From: Candidatus Thiodiazotropha endoloripes
GTDB taxonomy: Bacteria > Pseudomonadota > Gammaproteobacteria > Chromatiales > Chromatiaceae
DNA: 64,000 nt
Reading direction: 5' to 3'
NCBI RefSeq assembly: GCF_001708965.1
Contig: NZ_LVJW01000003.1
Coordinates: 1,488,001-1,552,000, forward strand
Part shown: positions 8,516-17,345 of the stretch, piece by piece
How positions within the stretch are numbered: the stretch's first letter is position 1
Layout of the letters: every line of letters starts with the position of its first letter
Notes under the pieces: generated by a model
Seen by the model: only the letters and a program-made list of their open reading frames with translations
Database searches by the model: none
Told to the model about the DNA's origin: nothing
Program-made: the position numbers and the translations under genes

Positions 8516-8995
8516 TCAGATGCCCTCGATTGCACTTTTCAGGTTGTGGGCGAGTGTTTCCCGCTCCTCTTCAATCAAATACTTTCCTACCTCTACGAAT
8601 TGTCCATGGGAACCGATCAACAGCCGGCTTGGGTACCAGCCTTTCGGATCACGGTTTCTGATGATCTTCAGCCAGGATTTGTGAAAACACTTTTCCGTTT
8701 CGACTCGACCGCTATCGATGACTCTGACATGTTTGCTGTCTATGCGGATGATCTGTTGACTATGGGCACAGCAGCTTTGGCAATAGATGGCGATACCGAT
8801 CAGCAGAATCTCCATACCGGCAAACGGGAGCACCAGCCAGGCGCCGAGCGAGTAGAAATAAGCGGCAACTGCCGAACAGCAAAAGGCAAACAAGAGGAAT
8901 AACCACTTGGACTGCTGCCATGTAAGGTTTCTGTTTGGATTTATGATGAGAACTGCTTCATCAGAATCACTGTTTTGACTATCCCTTAGGATCAT
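8516..8995 (-). CDS. DUF2244 domain-containing integral membrane protein
   Basis: A 159-residue protein with two adjacent membrane helices (WLFLLFAFCCSAVAAYFYSL and LPFAGMEILLIGIAIY) and a soluble C-terminal domain. The layout (PNRNLTWQQ N-terminus, G.W..LPFAG.E turn, then a W-rich C-terminal part with RNRDPKGWYPSRLLIGSHGQFVEVGKYL) fits DUF2244, a family that often precedes cox genes. Function is unknown. It lies directly upstream of coxB and is probably the first gene of the oxidase operon. The ribosome binding site is weak. Confidence 0.85.
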   Translation of the reverse strand: MILRDSQNSDSDEAVLIINPNRNLTWQQSKWLFLLFAFCCSAVAAYFYSLGAWLVLPFAGMEILLIGIAIYCQSCCAHSQQIIRIDSKHVRVIDSGRVETEKCFHKSWLKIIRNRDPKGWYPSRLLIGSHGQFVEVGKYLIEEERETLAHNLKSAIEGI

Positions 8996-9540
8996 CTGCT
9001 ATTCCGCACATCAGTGACGGCCGGATTCTGCTAGGCGTCGTTTTATTGGTCTAGAACTTATTTAATAGGCCCTAGGTCTGAAGAATAAGTCAAAAACCAA
9101 CTAAAACGCAATAACTAAGTTAATTTGTCGAGAATTAATTAAGGTATTGATTATTAATTAGAATAATTGAATATACTTTTAAGAGTGCCGCATTCTTCAT
9201 GGGGAGGTCCAGTTGTGGAGGCAGAGCAGCGCATAGGGCCTCTTGCTGGCCGGTTGATAAAGCACTGTTGTCGAAGTGATTCCGCTTGTCAAAGCCTTTC
9301 GTCTGTTCCAATTGGCCAGGAAAATTCCCATGATTTTCCAGTGGAATTGCGGATCTTTATTATAATTGATAGTTAAGGCCCTTAATTGTGAGTAAATACT
9401 GCTGTTGCTTGCGATCAACAGATTCACAGCAGGCAATATGCTGCTTATATACTGATAATCATGGTCTTGAATTACCAGCCACTGTTTGCACCTTACTTTT
9501 CAGTAGGTTCGCCGATCAGAAGTTATAAGAGAGTCTGTTC
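8996..9540. other. AT-rich intergenic region between divergent transcription units
   Basis: Spacer of 545 bases separating the minus-strand oxidase operon from the plus-strand P-type ATPase, so promoters for both should lie here. The part from about 9100 to 9180 is very AT-rich with repeated AATTAAT-like words, and TTAAGG and CCTTAA form a small palindrome with a one-base centre at about 9373-9385. Open frames in the region (for example on the minus strand at 9197-9436) lack ribosome binding sites and family character. No RNA gene was recognised. Confidence 0.5.
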
Positions 9541-12372
9541 ATGTTTAGTGACATATGGTGGAGCGGCCTGGCGCTGTTATGTGTATTCGTTGTCATCTTC
9601 AGTCTTTACAGAGTCTTCAAACCAGCCAGGAGTAGTGACTCAGCCGAGCAGGATGATTCCCAACAAATCAATGATTACTGGCATGCTTCTGATTACAGGG
9701 CGGTGTTTGAACGATATGATTCGAATCAAGCCGGGTTGTCGAGCGATCAGGCAAAAAAGCATTATGAACTCTATGGTGCCAATCGACTTCCAGAGCCAGA
9801 GCCGGTACCTGCCTGGAAGCGTTTTCTCCATCAATTCCATAATTTACTGATCTATGTACTGATTGTTGCAGGGGTAGTCACTGCACTGCTGCAACATTGG
9901 CTTGATGCCAGTGTTATCTTCGGGGTGGTGGTCATCAATGCCTTGATCGGCTATCTCCAGGAAGGCAAAGCGGAAAATGCTCTGAATGCCATTCGCCAGA
10001 TGTTATCTCCACAGGCCATGGTGCTACGGGATGAAGTGCAACTGACCGTTGATGCTGAACAGCTGGTTGTAGGTGATGTGGTGCTGTTGCAATCAGGTGA
10101 TCGGGTGCCGGCTGACCTGAGGCTGTTTCGGGTCAAGGGGCTTCAGCTACAGGAGTCAGCATTGACAGGCGAATCGATGGCTGTCGAGAAGGGCGTCCAG
10201 GTACTTGAAAAGGATGCTCCTCTCGGAGATCGGACAAACATGGCCTACTCGGGAACCCTGGTAACTCATGGACAGGCTAGAGGTGTGGTGGTTGCGACTG
10301 GAGTGAATACAGAAATCGGCCGTATCGGTTCATTGGTTGCTGAGGTCAAATCCACAACAACGCCACTGTTGCGACAAATGGATCAATTTGGCCGCTGGCT
10401 GACCTTTGGCATTCTGGCCGTTGCAGTGATCACTTTTCTATTCGGTATATTACTGCAGGGTTACCAGGCTGCAGATATGTTTCTAGCCTCAGTCAGCCTT
10501 GCGGTTGCCGCGATACCGGAAGGGTTGCCGGCAATCATGACCATAACCCTGGCCATCGGTGTACAACGCATGGCGCAACGGAATGCGATCATCAGAAAGC
10601 TGCCTGCTGTAGAGACTCTCGGATCGGTTATGGTGATCTGTTCGGACAAAACCGGTACCCTGACACGCAACGAAATGGCCGTGCGAACCATTGTTACCTG
10701 CCAGAACCGTTTTAGCTTGACTGGTGATGGCTACGATCCTCATGGTTCCATAAACCTGGGCGGTCAAGCGATTCAGGTCGAAGATCACCCGCAACTGGGT
10801 GAAGTGGTGAGGGCTGGGGTGTTGTGTAACGATGCTTCCCTGCAGCAGCTTGAGAATAATGAATGGCGAGTTCACGGTGATCCCATGGAGGGAGCACTGC
10901 TGGTGGCCGGTGTCAAAGCTGGTCTCGATACAAATGCAGCCATTCAGGAGCATCCACGTTCCGATCTGATTCCCTTTGAATCTGAACATCGCTTCATGGC
11001 AACCCTCCACCACAGTCACAGTGGCGGTGCTTTCATCATTATCAAAGGTGCTCCGGAAAAATTACTCGACATCTGTCGATTGCAGAGAACCTTGAGCGGT
11101 GACGAATCTCTGGACCGACAACGTTGGCTGAATCAGATCGATGAGATGGCAAAACAGGGACAGCGTGTATTGGCCATTGCAATCAAGCCTACACCGATCG
11201 ATAAGATTGAACTGGATTTTCAGGATGTAGAGCAAGGAATGATCCTGCTGGGTATGTTTGGTTTGATCGATCCTCCCAGGAGTGAGTCCATCGAAGCGAT
11301 AAACCAGTGTCAACAGGCTGGTATCAGGGTCAAAATGATTACCGGGGATCATGGTGCAACTGCACTGGCAATCGCCCGGCAATTGCATCTGGTGAATAGT
11401 GACGATGTATTGACCGGTCAGGAACTGCAACGGATGGATGATCAACAACTAAGTGAACGGGTCATGGATGTCGATGTTTTTGCCCGGGTGAGTCCTGATC
11501 ATAAGTTAAGGCTTGTCTCTCTGCTGCAGGATCAGCAGCAGGTTGTTGCCATGACAGGAGACGGTATCAATGACTCCCCGGCATTGAAGCGTGCGGATGT
11601 GGGAACAGCAATGGGTCAGAATGGTACAGAAGCGGCAAAGGAGGCCTCCGAGATGGTTCTTGCCGATGACAATTTTGCCTCGATCATCTCCGCTGTTGAG
11701 GAGGGAAGGACGGTTTATGACAACTTACAGAAAGCCATACTCTTCATACTGCCGACAAACGGTGGCGAGGCTTTAATCATTCTTGCGGCAATTGTACTCG
11801 GTTTCAATCAACTCCCACTGACACCGGTACAGATTTTATGGGTCAATATGATCACAGCGGTGACTCTGGCCTTGGCACTGGCTATGGAGCCTTCAGAGCC
11901 GGATGTCATGCGACGTAAACCAAGAGAGGCTGGCGAGCCACTGTTAACCCCATTTCTACTTTGGCGCATTCTGTTTGTCTCGATCATTCTCACAGGTGGA
12001 ACTTTTGGTCTGTTTATCATGGCACGTGAACAGGGTTTGAGTATTGAGGAAGCAAGAACCATCGCAGTCAATACCCTTGTAATGTATGAGATATTCTACC
12101 TGTTCAATTCTCGCTATATCACAGCATCCATCGTGAACTGGGGAGGGTTTTTAGGTAATCGCTATGTGCTCTATGCAATCGGATTATTGCTGATTTTTCA
12201 AATGGGATTTACCTACCTTCCACAGCTGCAGTTTCTATTCGGTACGGCCCCAATATCACCAGGCATGTGGTTGGTGATTGTAATGGTTGCTTCAAGTGTT
12301 CTGATTCTGGTGGAGATAGAGAAACTGATCTACCGAAAGATTAACCGCAACAGGCGAATTCGCAATCACTGA
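9541..12372 (+). CDS. P-type cation-transporting ATPase (Ca2+/P2-type)
   Basis: A 943-residue P-type ATPase. The phosphorylated Asp is residue 369 in SDKTGTLTRNEM, the actuator loop reads LTGESMAVEK, and the hinge motif is MTGDGINDSPALKRADVG near residue 670. Helix 4 carries PEGLPAIMT, as in P2A-type calcium pumps and related monovalent-cation pumps, with a C-terminal Cation_ATPase_C block of membrane helices. One extra hydrophobic segment lies at the extreme N-terminus before the usual cytosolic N-terminal domain. The start has only a modest AGAGAG upstream. It stands alone, without a regulator or partner. Calcium is the first guess; Mg, Mn or Na/K export cannot be excluded from sequence alone. 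Confidence 0.92.
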   Translation: MFSDIWWSGLALLCVFVVIFSLYRVFKPARSSDSAEQDDSQQINDYWHASDYRAVFERYDSNQAGLSSDQAKKHYELYGANRLPEPEPVPAWKRFLHQFHNLLIYVLIVAGVVTALLQHWLDASVIFGVVVINALIGYLQEGKAENALNAIRQMLSPQAMVLRDEVQLTVDAEQLVVGDVVLLQSGDRVPADLRLFRVKGLQLQESALTGESMAVEKGVQVLEKDAPLGDRTNMAYSGTLVTHGQARGVVVATGVNTEIGRIGSLVAEVKSTTTPLLRQMDQFGRWLTFGILAVAVITFLFGILLQGYQAADMFLASVSLAVAAIPEGLPAIMTITLAIGVQRMAQRNAIIRKLPAVETLGSVMVICSDKTGTLTRNEMAVRTIVTCQNRFSLTGDGYDPHGSINLGGQAIQVEDHPQLGEVVRAGVLCNDASLQQLENNEWRVHGDPMEGALLVAGVKAGLDTNAAIQEHPRSDLIPFESEHRFMATLHHSHSGGAFIIIKGAPEKLLDICRLQRTLSGDESLDRQRWLNQIDEMAKQGQRVLAIAIKPTPIDKIELDFQDVEQGMILLGMFGLIDPPRSESIEAINQCQQAGIRVKMITGDHGATALAIARQLHLVNSDDVLTGQELQRMDDQQLSERVMDVDVFARVSPDHKLRLVSLLQDQQQVVAMTGDGINDSPALKRADVGTAMGQNGTEAAKEASEMVLADDNFASIISAVEEGRTVYDNLQKAILFILPTNGGEALIILAAIVLGFNQLPLTPVQILWVNMITAVTLALALAMEPSEPDVMRRKPREAGEPLLTPFLLWRILFVSIILTGGTFGLFIMAREQGLSIEEARTIAVNTLVMYEIFYLFNSRYITASIVNWGGFLGNRYVLYAIGLLLIFQMGFTYLPQLQFLFGTAPISPGMWLVIVMVASSVLILVEIEKLIYRKINRNRRIRNH

Positions 12373-12540
12373 TTTGGTCTAATGTTTCGCCATAACTTTC
12401 TGGGTAAAAACTGATGGTGGGGTCGTTGCAAAGACAACATGGCCTCGAAAAGTGACTGGCAGGACGGCTCAAAAGGATTATGATCAGGAATCAGATTCTG
12501 GCTGAGACCGGATGATTAGGATGATTCAGTTCCGTTAAAA

Positions 12541-12573
12541 GATAGAACGGCACAAGAGCGGGAGCGTTCTATC
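12541..12573. repeat. inverted repeat, 9-bp arms
   Basis: GATAGAACG at 12541-12549 and its exact complement CGTTCTATC at 12565-12573 are separated by 15 bases. It lies downstream of the P-type ATPase gene. It has no T-tract on either side, so it could be a processing or protein-binding site or a weak terminator. Confidence 0.5.
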
Positions 12574-12653
12574 CCCTCAGGTGCAGAAAAAGCATCATGC
12601 CCGGTTTCAGCTGTTGGTGATCTTTAGGAGGGGGGGCTTGAAGTTGGGGGAGG

Positions 12654-12685
12654 ATTCACTGTCCTGGAAGGCCAGGACAGTGAAT
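12654..12685 (-). terminator. strong hairpin downstream of the basic-protein gene
   Basis: A perfect 14-bp stem (arms 12654-12667 and 12672-12685, core CACTGTCCTGG) with the four-base loop AAGG ends 23 bases beyond the stop of the basic protein. It lacks a clear T-tract on the minus strand, so it may stabilise the 3' end of the mRNA or act bidirectionally between the convergent genes. Confidence 0.6.
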
Positions 12686-12708
12686 TCAATTCTTCATGAA
12701 TTGCCAGC

Positions 12709-13203
12709 TTATTCGGCAGCGGCAGCCACTTTTGTCTTGGTCCTGCGACGTCGACGGCGTGGTGAATCAACGGCCTTTTCGAGAGTTTTCGCACTCTTCT
12801 CAAAGTCTTTGATCATTTTCGCACGGGCAGATTGCATGGCTTTGTAGAGCCCCTTTGCCAGACGAACCGCCTTTCCTTGCTCACTGGCCAGTGCACTACG
12901 ATCAGCCTTGACTTGCTTAAGCTTGTCTTGAGCAGCATTCAGACGCTCTTTAGCCTTTGCTTTGCTGGCTGGAGTCTTAGCACTGCTAACCGCGGCGCGA
13001 GCTTTTGCTACACGTTCGCTGTTGGTCGCAAGCATTTTGTCTTGACGCTCCAATGCTTTTTCAGCTTTAGATAATCTGCTCAATGCACGTTTGTTTGCGG
13101 CAGAAAGATTAATGTCGGCTTGCAAAGCTTCTGTGATTGTTTCCATTGAAACAACTTTTCTTTTTGCTCTACGACGCTTTTTTACAGTTTTCTTAAGTGC
13201 CAT
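12709..13203 (-). CDS. highly basic Lys/Arg/Ala-rich coiled-coil protein, possibly nucleoid-associated
   Basis: A 164-residue protein of strikingly biased composition. It has an Arg/Lys-rich N-terminus (KKTVKKRRRAKRKVV), a long Ala/Lys/Ser-rich helical middle with heptad-like spacing (ERVAKARAAVSSAKTPASKA and onward), and a C-terminal tail with six consecutive Arg followed by TKTKVAAAAE. This resembles eukaryotic H1-like or AlgP-like DNA-binding tails in character, but I do not recognise the family. The start ATG has TAGGAG five bases upstream and a well-formed promoter further up. It is monocistronic, with a strong hairpin after the stop. DNA or RNA binding is inferred from charge and not shown. 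Confidence 0.75.
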   Translation of the reverse strand: MALKKTVKKRRRAKRKVVSMETITEALQADINLSAANKRALSRLSKAEKALERQDKMLATNSERVAKARAAVSSAKTPASKAKAKERLNAAQDKLKQVKADRSALASEQGKAVRLAKGLYKAMQSARAKMIKDFEKSAKTLEKAVDSPRRRRRRTKTKVAAAAE

Positions 13204-13235
13204 TGGTACTCCTATATGATTGAATAGACTTGCAT

Positions 13236-13264
13236 AATATAGTTCGAGATGAGCATAAGAACAA
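13236..13264 (-). promoter_or_regulatory. sigma70-like promoter of the basic-protein gene
   Basis: On the minus strand, TTGTTC (13259-13264) and TATATT (13236-13241) are separated by exactly 17 bases. The -10 lies about 30 bases before the ATG at 13203, which has its own TAGGAG. Spacing and position fit a housekeeping promoter. Confidence 0.5.
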
Positions 13265-13970
13265 CACCTTATGACAATTTATTACGACAAAATCTATAAA
13301 TTTATGACGAATACAACGAAATTCAGTCACTAAACCACGTTAAATCGTAACTATGCTTTCGTCCGATCGTTTTTTTTCTTAAGTATTAAATAGATTCAAA
13401 AACAGAATTATCAATCGGTAAAAAGTTTTCATCTGGGTAAATAAAAACTGCAATTCGATTCACCAGGGAGTGAATACGTTTGAGTTCCAGTTAATAAAAT
13501 AACAGAAAATGTTGAGAGAAAGATTTCAGTGATTGTCCGAAATCGAAGCACAGATCAGTTCATAGATATCAGTCAATTCCCATAGTCAATCGACTATGAA
13601 ATGGTATCAGTGAACCGGGTCGAGATTGTGATCTCATTTCAACAACCAATTGCACCTGAATGTTTCCCAAAATAAGGCCGGTATGGGTATCAATATCATC
13701 TCTGATTTTGTGTCTTCGAAGATATCTCATAAAAATTCTCTTCAGCTGACATTTCATCTTTGCAGAAACATTGAATTCAGTGAGGTGTTGTGACTGGATT
13801 GGTTGGGCCGGCATCCGCTCAAGATTCATTTGAAGCCATCTCTTATCTGATCCGACCGTTAACAGCAGTGACGACTTCAACCAGCATTGGTGTGGGATTA
13901 TTCCTGCACGATAATGAACCATTCGATGTTGTGCATGTTGAACAAAATTAGTGCATTGGATAGGAGAGCC

Positions 13971-14114
13971 ATGACGAGTAAATTTTTTAAATTATTGAAA
14001 TAAAAAGAAAATAAAATTTGGCCCGTTTACTGCATATTGATCTGTGTTTCGAGCGTAACACGCTTTGAACATTGTGATCCTCCACATTATCCCGGCACCT
14101 GCCGGGATTTTTTT
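13971..14114 (+). ncRNA. candidate small RNA or leader transcript with terminator
   Basis: The segment has a ten-codon open frame (13971-14003, MTSKFFKLLK) preceded by TAGGAG at good spacing, then an AGCGT/ACGCT hairpin at 14052-14064, and then a textbook intrinsic terminator at 14091-14114. No longer plus-strand gene ends at this terminator, so something shorter must be transcribed into it. It could be a small RNA, a leader peptide transcript or the remnant of a lost gene. The 5' end is unknown because no convincing promoter was found. Confidence 0.35.
14091..14114 (+). terminator. rho-independent terminator
   Basis: CCCGGC (14091-14096), loop ACCT, GCCGGG (14101-14106), then A and seven T. 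It lies about 160 bases upstream of the SLC13 gene and is not preceded by a known plus-strand gene, which implies a short upstream transcript. Confidence 0.85.
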
Positions 14115-14271
14115 GAGCTGTCATAAAGCGGCTATACTGGCCTAATAGCGACCAGCGTTATCCAGCCCTGTTTCAATCTCTTGCCTTTTTTGAGTCTTAT
14201 TACATGCGATTTGTTTTGATTACTGTTCTGGTTTGTTATCGGCGATCAGAACATCCGGTCAGTGGAGAGAA

Positions 14272-16104
14272 ATGATAGAAAACGGAATGGTTAATTCACA
14301 CATGCTAGCCGTATTACTGCTTACAGGGTTGGCATTGGTGCTTTTCAGCCGGGAAAAGTTCCCATTGGAGAGTTCAGCACTGGTGATTTTGACTCTGCTT
14401 ACACTTGGCTTTGAGTTGTTTCCTTACCAAGGGTCTGCAGGCAGAGTTCATTCAGTCGATTTTTTCAAAGGCTTTGGTCATGAGGCATTGATTGCTGTCT
14501 GTGCATTGATGGTGGCAGGTCATGGCCTTGTCAGATCCGGCGCACTGGAGCCGATTGGCCGAACTCTGGCAAATTTATGGCGAGTCAGTCCAACAATTTC
14601 GTTTCTGCTCACACTGTTGATGGCAGCCGTGATGAGTGCTTTTATCAACAATACACCCATCGTGGTACTTTTATTACCTATTCTGGTCAGTGTGGCGCTG
14701 CAGACCAAGAGTGATGCCTCCGCTTTATTGATGCCGATGGGATTTGCGACATTGATCGGTGGCATGAGTACCTCAATTGGTACTTCAACCAATCTTCTGG
14801 TTATCGGTGTCGCAGCTGATATGGGATTGGATCGGATAGGGATGTTTGATTTCATCGTCCCCGCCCTGATAGCCAACACGATCGCCATGCTCTATTTATG
14901 GCTGATCGCTCCCCGCATACTGCCAAACAGAGAGCTGGTTCTGGCCGATAGTTCACCACGGATATTTACTGCGCATCTGGTCATAAAAGAGGATAGTACG
15001 GTAGCGGGTATGCCCCTTTCCGAAGCCATCGCCCTAACCCATGATCGTATGCAGGTGGAGGGGATCAGGCGCAGTGAAACGACCTATATCATGCCTCTCC
15101 CCGATGCCCAGCTTAATCCTGGAGATCGCCTGCTGGTGCACGATACACCCGCCAATCTGAAAGCTTTTGAACAGCAGATGGGGGCAACACTCTATTCAGG
15201 TAGGGATGAGGTAGATAATGATCACCCGCTGCGGGCGGACGATCAGCAGCTGGCAGAGGCGATTATTTTCAGAGGCTCCCCCCTGCAGAACCGCACGATC
15301 AATGAGATGCGCTTCGCAGATAGTTACCAATTGGTCGTATTGGCCGTTCACCGCGCCAATGAACGCATCAAGTCCATGCCACAGGGATTGGGTAATCTGA
15401 GCCTGAGGGTTGGTGATGTCCTGCTGGTACAAGGAAAACGTGATCAGATACACGAGCTGAAACAGCAATCGATCGTCATGGTATTGGATGCCACGACTGA
15501 CTTGCCTCATACCCGGCGTGCCCCCTATTCATTGGCCATCATGTTGGGGATTATTCTGTTTGCCGCTCTGGGCATTCTGCCGATTGCGGTCAGTGCGGTA
15601 ACCGGTGTGTTGCTGATGTTAATGTGTGGTTGTCTCAGTTGGCGCGATATCGGCCGAGCACTGAACGCACAGGTGGTTCTGATCATTGTTGCCAGTCTCG
15701 CCTTGGGAAATGCACTGTTGATGACCGGGGGTAGCGAGTTTCTGGCAAACAGTTTTGTCAGTTTGACCGCCGGGGCATCTCCAACCGTGATACTCAGCAG
15801 TCTGATGTTGCTGATGGCGTTACTGACCAATGTGGTGTCGAACAATGCGGCTGCGGTTATCGGCACCCCGGTGGCAATCGGTATCGCGCAGAATCTGAAT
15901 CTGCCGACAGAGCCATTTGTACTTGCGGTACTGTTCGGTGCCAATATGAGCTATGCCACGCCTATGGCCTATCAGACCAATCTGTTGGTCATGAGCGCCG
16001 GCAACTATACTTTCGGTGATTTTGTACGGGTTGGATTACCCTTGATTCTGATCATGTGGCTGGCATTCAGTTGGCTATTGCCGCTCTTCTACCAAACCGG
16101 ATGA
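14272..16104 (+). CDS. SLC13 family permease with two TrkA-C (RCK_C) domains
   Basis: About 610 residues. N- and C-terminal halves of membrane helices flank a cytosolic insert with two RCK_C domains (about residues 228-303 and 318-400). The paired transport motifs NNTPIVVLLLPI and VVSNNAAAVIG and the SIGTSTNLLV segment are typical of the divalent anion:sodium symporter (DASS/ArsB-like) fold. Members with this architecture are predicted to move dicarboxylates, sulfate or similar anions; the substrate cannot be read from sequence. ATG 14272 follows GGAGAGAA closely. A second ATG at 14287 is possible, and an upstream TTG at 14233 has no support. It appears monocistronic. Confidence 0.85.
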   Translation: MIENGMVNSHMLAVLLLTGLALVLFSREKFPLESSALVILTLLTLGFELFPYQGSAGRVHSVDFFKGFGHEALIAVCALMVAGHGLVRSGALEPIGRTLANLWRVSPTISFLLTLLMAAVMSAFINNTPIVVLLLPILVSVALQTKSDASALLMPMGFATLIGGMSTSIGTSTNLLVIGVAADMGLDRIGMFDFIVPALIANTIAMLYLWLIAPRILPNRELVLADSSPRIFTAHLVIKEDSTVAGMPLSEAIALTHDRMQVEGIRRSETTYIMPLPDAQLNPGDRLLVHDTPANLKAFEQQMGATLYSGRDEVDNDHPLRADDQQLAEAIIFRGSPLQNRTINEMRFADSYQLVVLAVHRANERIKSMPQGLGNLSLRVGDVLLVQGKRDQIHELKQQSIVMVLDATTDLPHTRRAPYSLAIMLGIILFAALGILPIAVSAVTGVLLMLMCGCLSWRDIGRALNAQVVLIIVASLALGNALLMTGGSEFLANSFVSLTAGASPTVILSSLMLLMALLTNVVSNNAAAVIGTPVAIGIAQNLNLPTEPFVLAVLFGANMSYATPMAYQTNLLVMSAGNYTFGDFVRVGLPLILIMWLAFSWLLPLFYQTG

Positions 16105-16435
16105 GCTTCCGGAATGGCCGTAGAGTTACCTGAGAGGGTACCGGATTTCTACAGGAAGACGTCTATTCCTACGCTTCTGTAGCATCTGCTACAGAACACC
16201 CCTGCGGCTTTTTCTAGCATGCCACTGACGGCTACTTGCGACTAATCGATCTCGTTAGTCTGGCAGGTTCATGCAGTCTGATATTTTCATTTGTTTTATG
16301 GAACCTCTAAGCCTGTAGTGACTGATTTCGATGCATCATAGTGATCCATGTCTGCCTGTGAAACCATGAGGTTGGAGAGGGTTCATTCTGTCGGCTGTCT
16401 ATTCAGTCAGAGCCAGGTTGAGGTGATAAAGGTGT
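16105..16435. other. intergenic region with a hairpin
   Basis: Spacer of 331 bases between the SLC13 permease and the isochorismatase-like gene. It holds a 9-bp stem hairpin at 16175-16196. An open frame at 16348-16572 overlaps the next gene in another frame and is not credible. No promoter was identified with confidence. Confidence 0.5.
16175..16196 (+). terminator. hairpin downstream of the SLC13 permease
   Basis: TTCTGTAGC and GCTACAGAA form a perfect 9-bp stem with loop ATCT about 70 bases after the permease stop. There is no T-tract, so termination is only suggested by position. Confidence 0.4.
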
Positions 16436-17164
16436 ATGACCATGAAGAAAACCCTATCCACACTGTTCACACTGGTGGTTCTTTCCATTCCATTATCTCC
16501 GCAGGCAGCGGAAACACCATTAAAGCTGGAAAAAGCCAAAACAGCCTTGCTTGTCACGGATCCGCAAAGTGATTTTCTCGACGAGAAGGGCATTGCCCAT
16601 GGATTGTTTGCCGAGAACATCAAAGAACTTGGAACCATCCCCAATATTGAAAAACTGTTTATTACCGCAAAACGGATCGATATGCCTGTCTTTGTCAGCC
16701 CGCATGCCTATTTTCAGCATGATCACAATTGGGAAAATCCAGGGGCATTGCAAAAACAGCTACTTGAGCTGAAGGTGTTCAATCGAAAGGATTCAGTCTA
16801 CGCAACGGATCTAAGAGATACAGGGGCCGATTTTCTGACTCAATACAAGAAATACATTCTTGATGGAGAGACCGTTGTAACCAGTCCTCATAAGATATAT
16901 GGCCCGGACAGCAATGATCTGGTGTTGCAGTTGCGTATGCAGGGTATTGATACCGTGATACTGGCCGGCCTTGCCGCCAATCTTTGCACTGACTCCCATC
17001 TACGGGAGCTGGTTGAGAATGGTTTCAAGGTGGTTGTGGTCAAGGACGCTGTTGCTGCCCCAGGGAAAGAGGCCTATCAGGCCGCTCTGGTGAATTTTGG
17101 TCTGATTGCCAATAAGGTGGTTGATACCAAGCAGGCAGTGAAACTGATGACCGGCTCAATATAA
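16436..17164 (+). CDS. exported isochorismatase-like cysteine hydrolase
   Basis: A 242-residue protein with a Sec signal peptide (KKTLSTLFTLVVLSIPLSPQAAE, cleaved after about residue 25) and an isochorismatase/nicotinamidase fold. The catalytic Asp lies in LLVTDPQSDFLDE, and the nucleophilic Cys in LAGLAANLCTDSHLRELVENG. Relatives hydrolyse amides or vinyl ethers; the substrate is not evident. Two ATG codons (16436 and 16442) lie behind AAGGTGT, and the second has the better spacing. Export to the periplasm is unusual for this mostly cytosolic family. It is followed 180 bases later by another exported small protein of GlcG type. Confidence 0.85.
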   Translation: MTMKKTLSTLFTLVVLSIPLSPQAAETPLKLEKAKTALLVTDPQSDFLDEKGIAHGLFAENIKELGTIPNIEKLFITAKRIDMPVFVSPHAYFQHDHNWENPGALQKQLLELKVFNRKDSVYATDLRDTGADFLTQYKKYILDGETVVTSPHKIYGPDSNDLVLQLRMQGIDTVILAGLAANLCTDSHLRELVENGFKVVVVKDAVAAPGKEAYQAALVNFGLIANKVVDTKQAVKLMTGSI

Positions 17165-17345
17165 CAGTAGCGTCCACATAGAGAGGCGTATGGTGGTTGA
17201 AATGTTGCTGTTGATTGGTGAGGCGTCAGCTTTCATCAGTAACATTTCATTCTGCTGGATAGAGTCTGTGTGACATATGTTACATACCGCTATTGGTCCG
17301 TATGACAGATTTTTCCCGCTGCTATTTTTTACCTGGGGAATCCTA

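Larger units (their letters stand above)
12373..12708. other. intergenic region with two inverted repeats, convergent genes
   Basis: Spacer of 336 bases between the 3' ends of the ATPase gene and the basic-protein gene. It holds an inverted repeat at 12541-12573 and a 14-bp stem hairpin at 12654-12685, both listed separately. No open frame with a ribosome binding site was found. Confidence 0.5.
13204..14271. other. 1.07 kb region without a convincing protein gene
   Basis: Long AT-rich spacer between the divergent basic-protein gene and the SLC13 permease. It holds the basic-protein promoter, a minus-strand open frame at 13569-13922 that I do not accept as a gene, a ten-codon reading frame with a good ribosome binding site at 13971-14003, and two hairpins ending in a rho-independent terminator at 14091-14114. 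The part from 13300 to 13560 shows nothing recognisable. Confidence 0.5.

Noticed and set aside
9197-9436. Minus-strand frame of 79 codons in the spacer before the ATPase
   Set aside because: No ribosome binding site and no hydrophobic or domain pattern; it lies in a region expected to hold promoters.
13569-13922. Minus-strand open frame of 117 codons in the long spacer
   Set aside because: No ribosome binding site before its ATG, no recognisable domain and low-complexity, basic composition typical of random frames. It is the longest frame in a 1 kb spacer, which is expected by chance.
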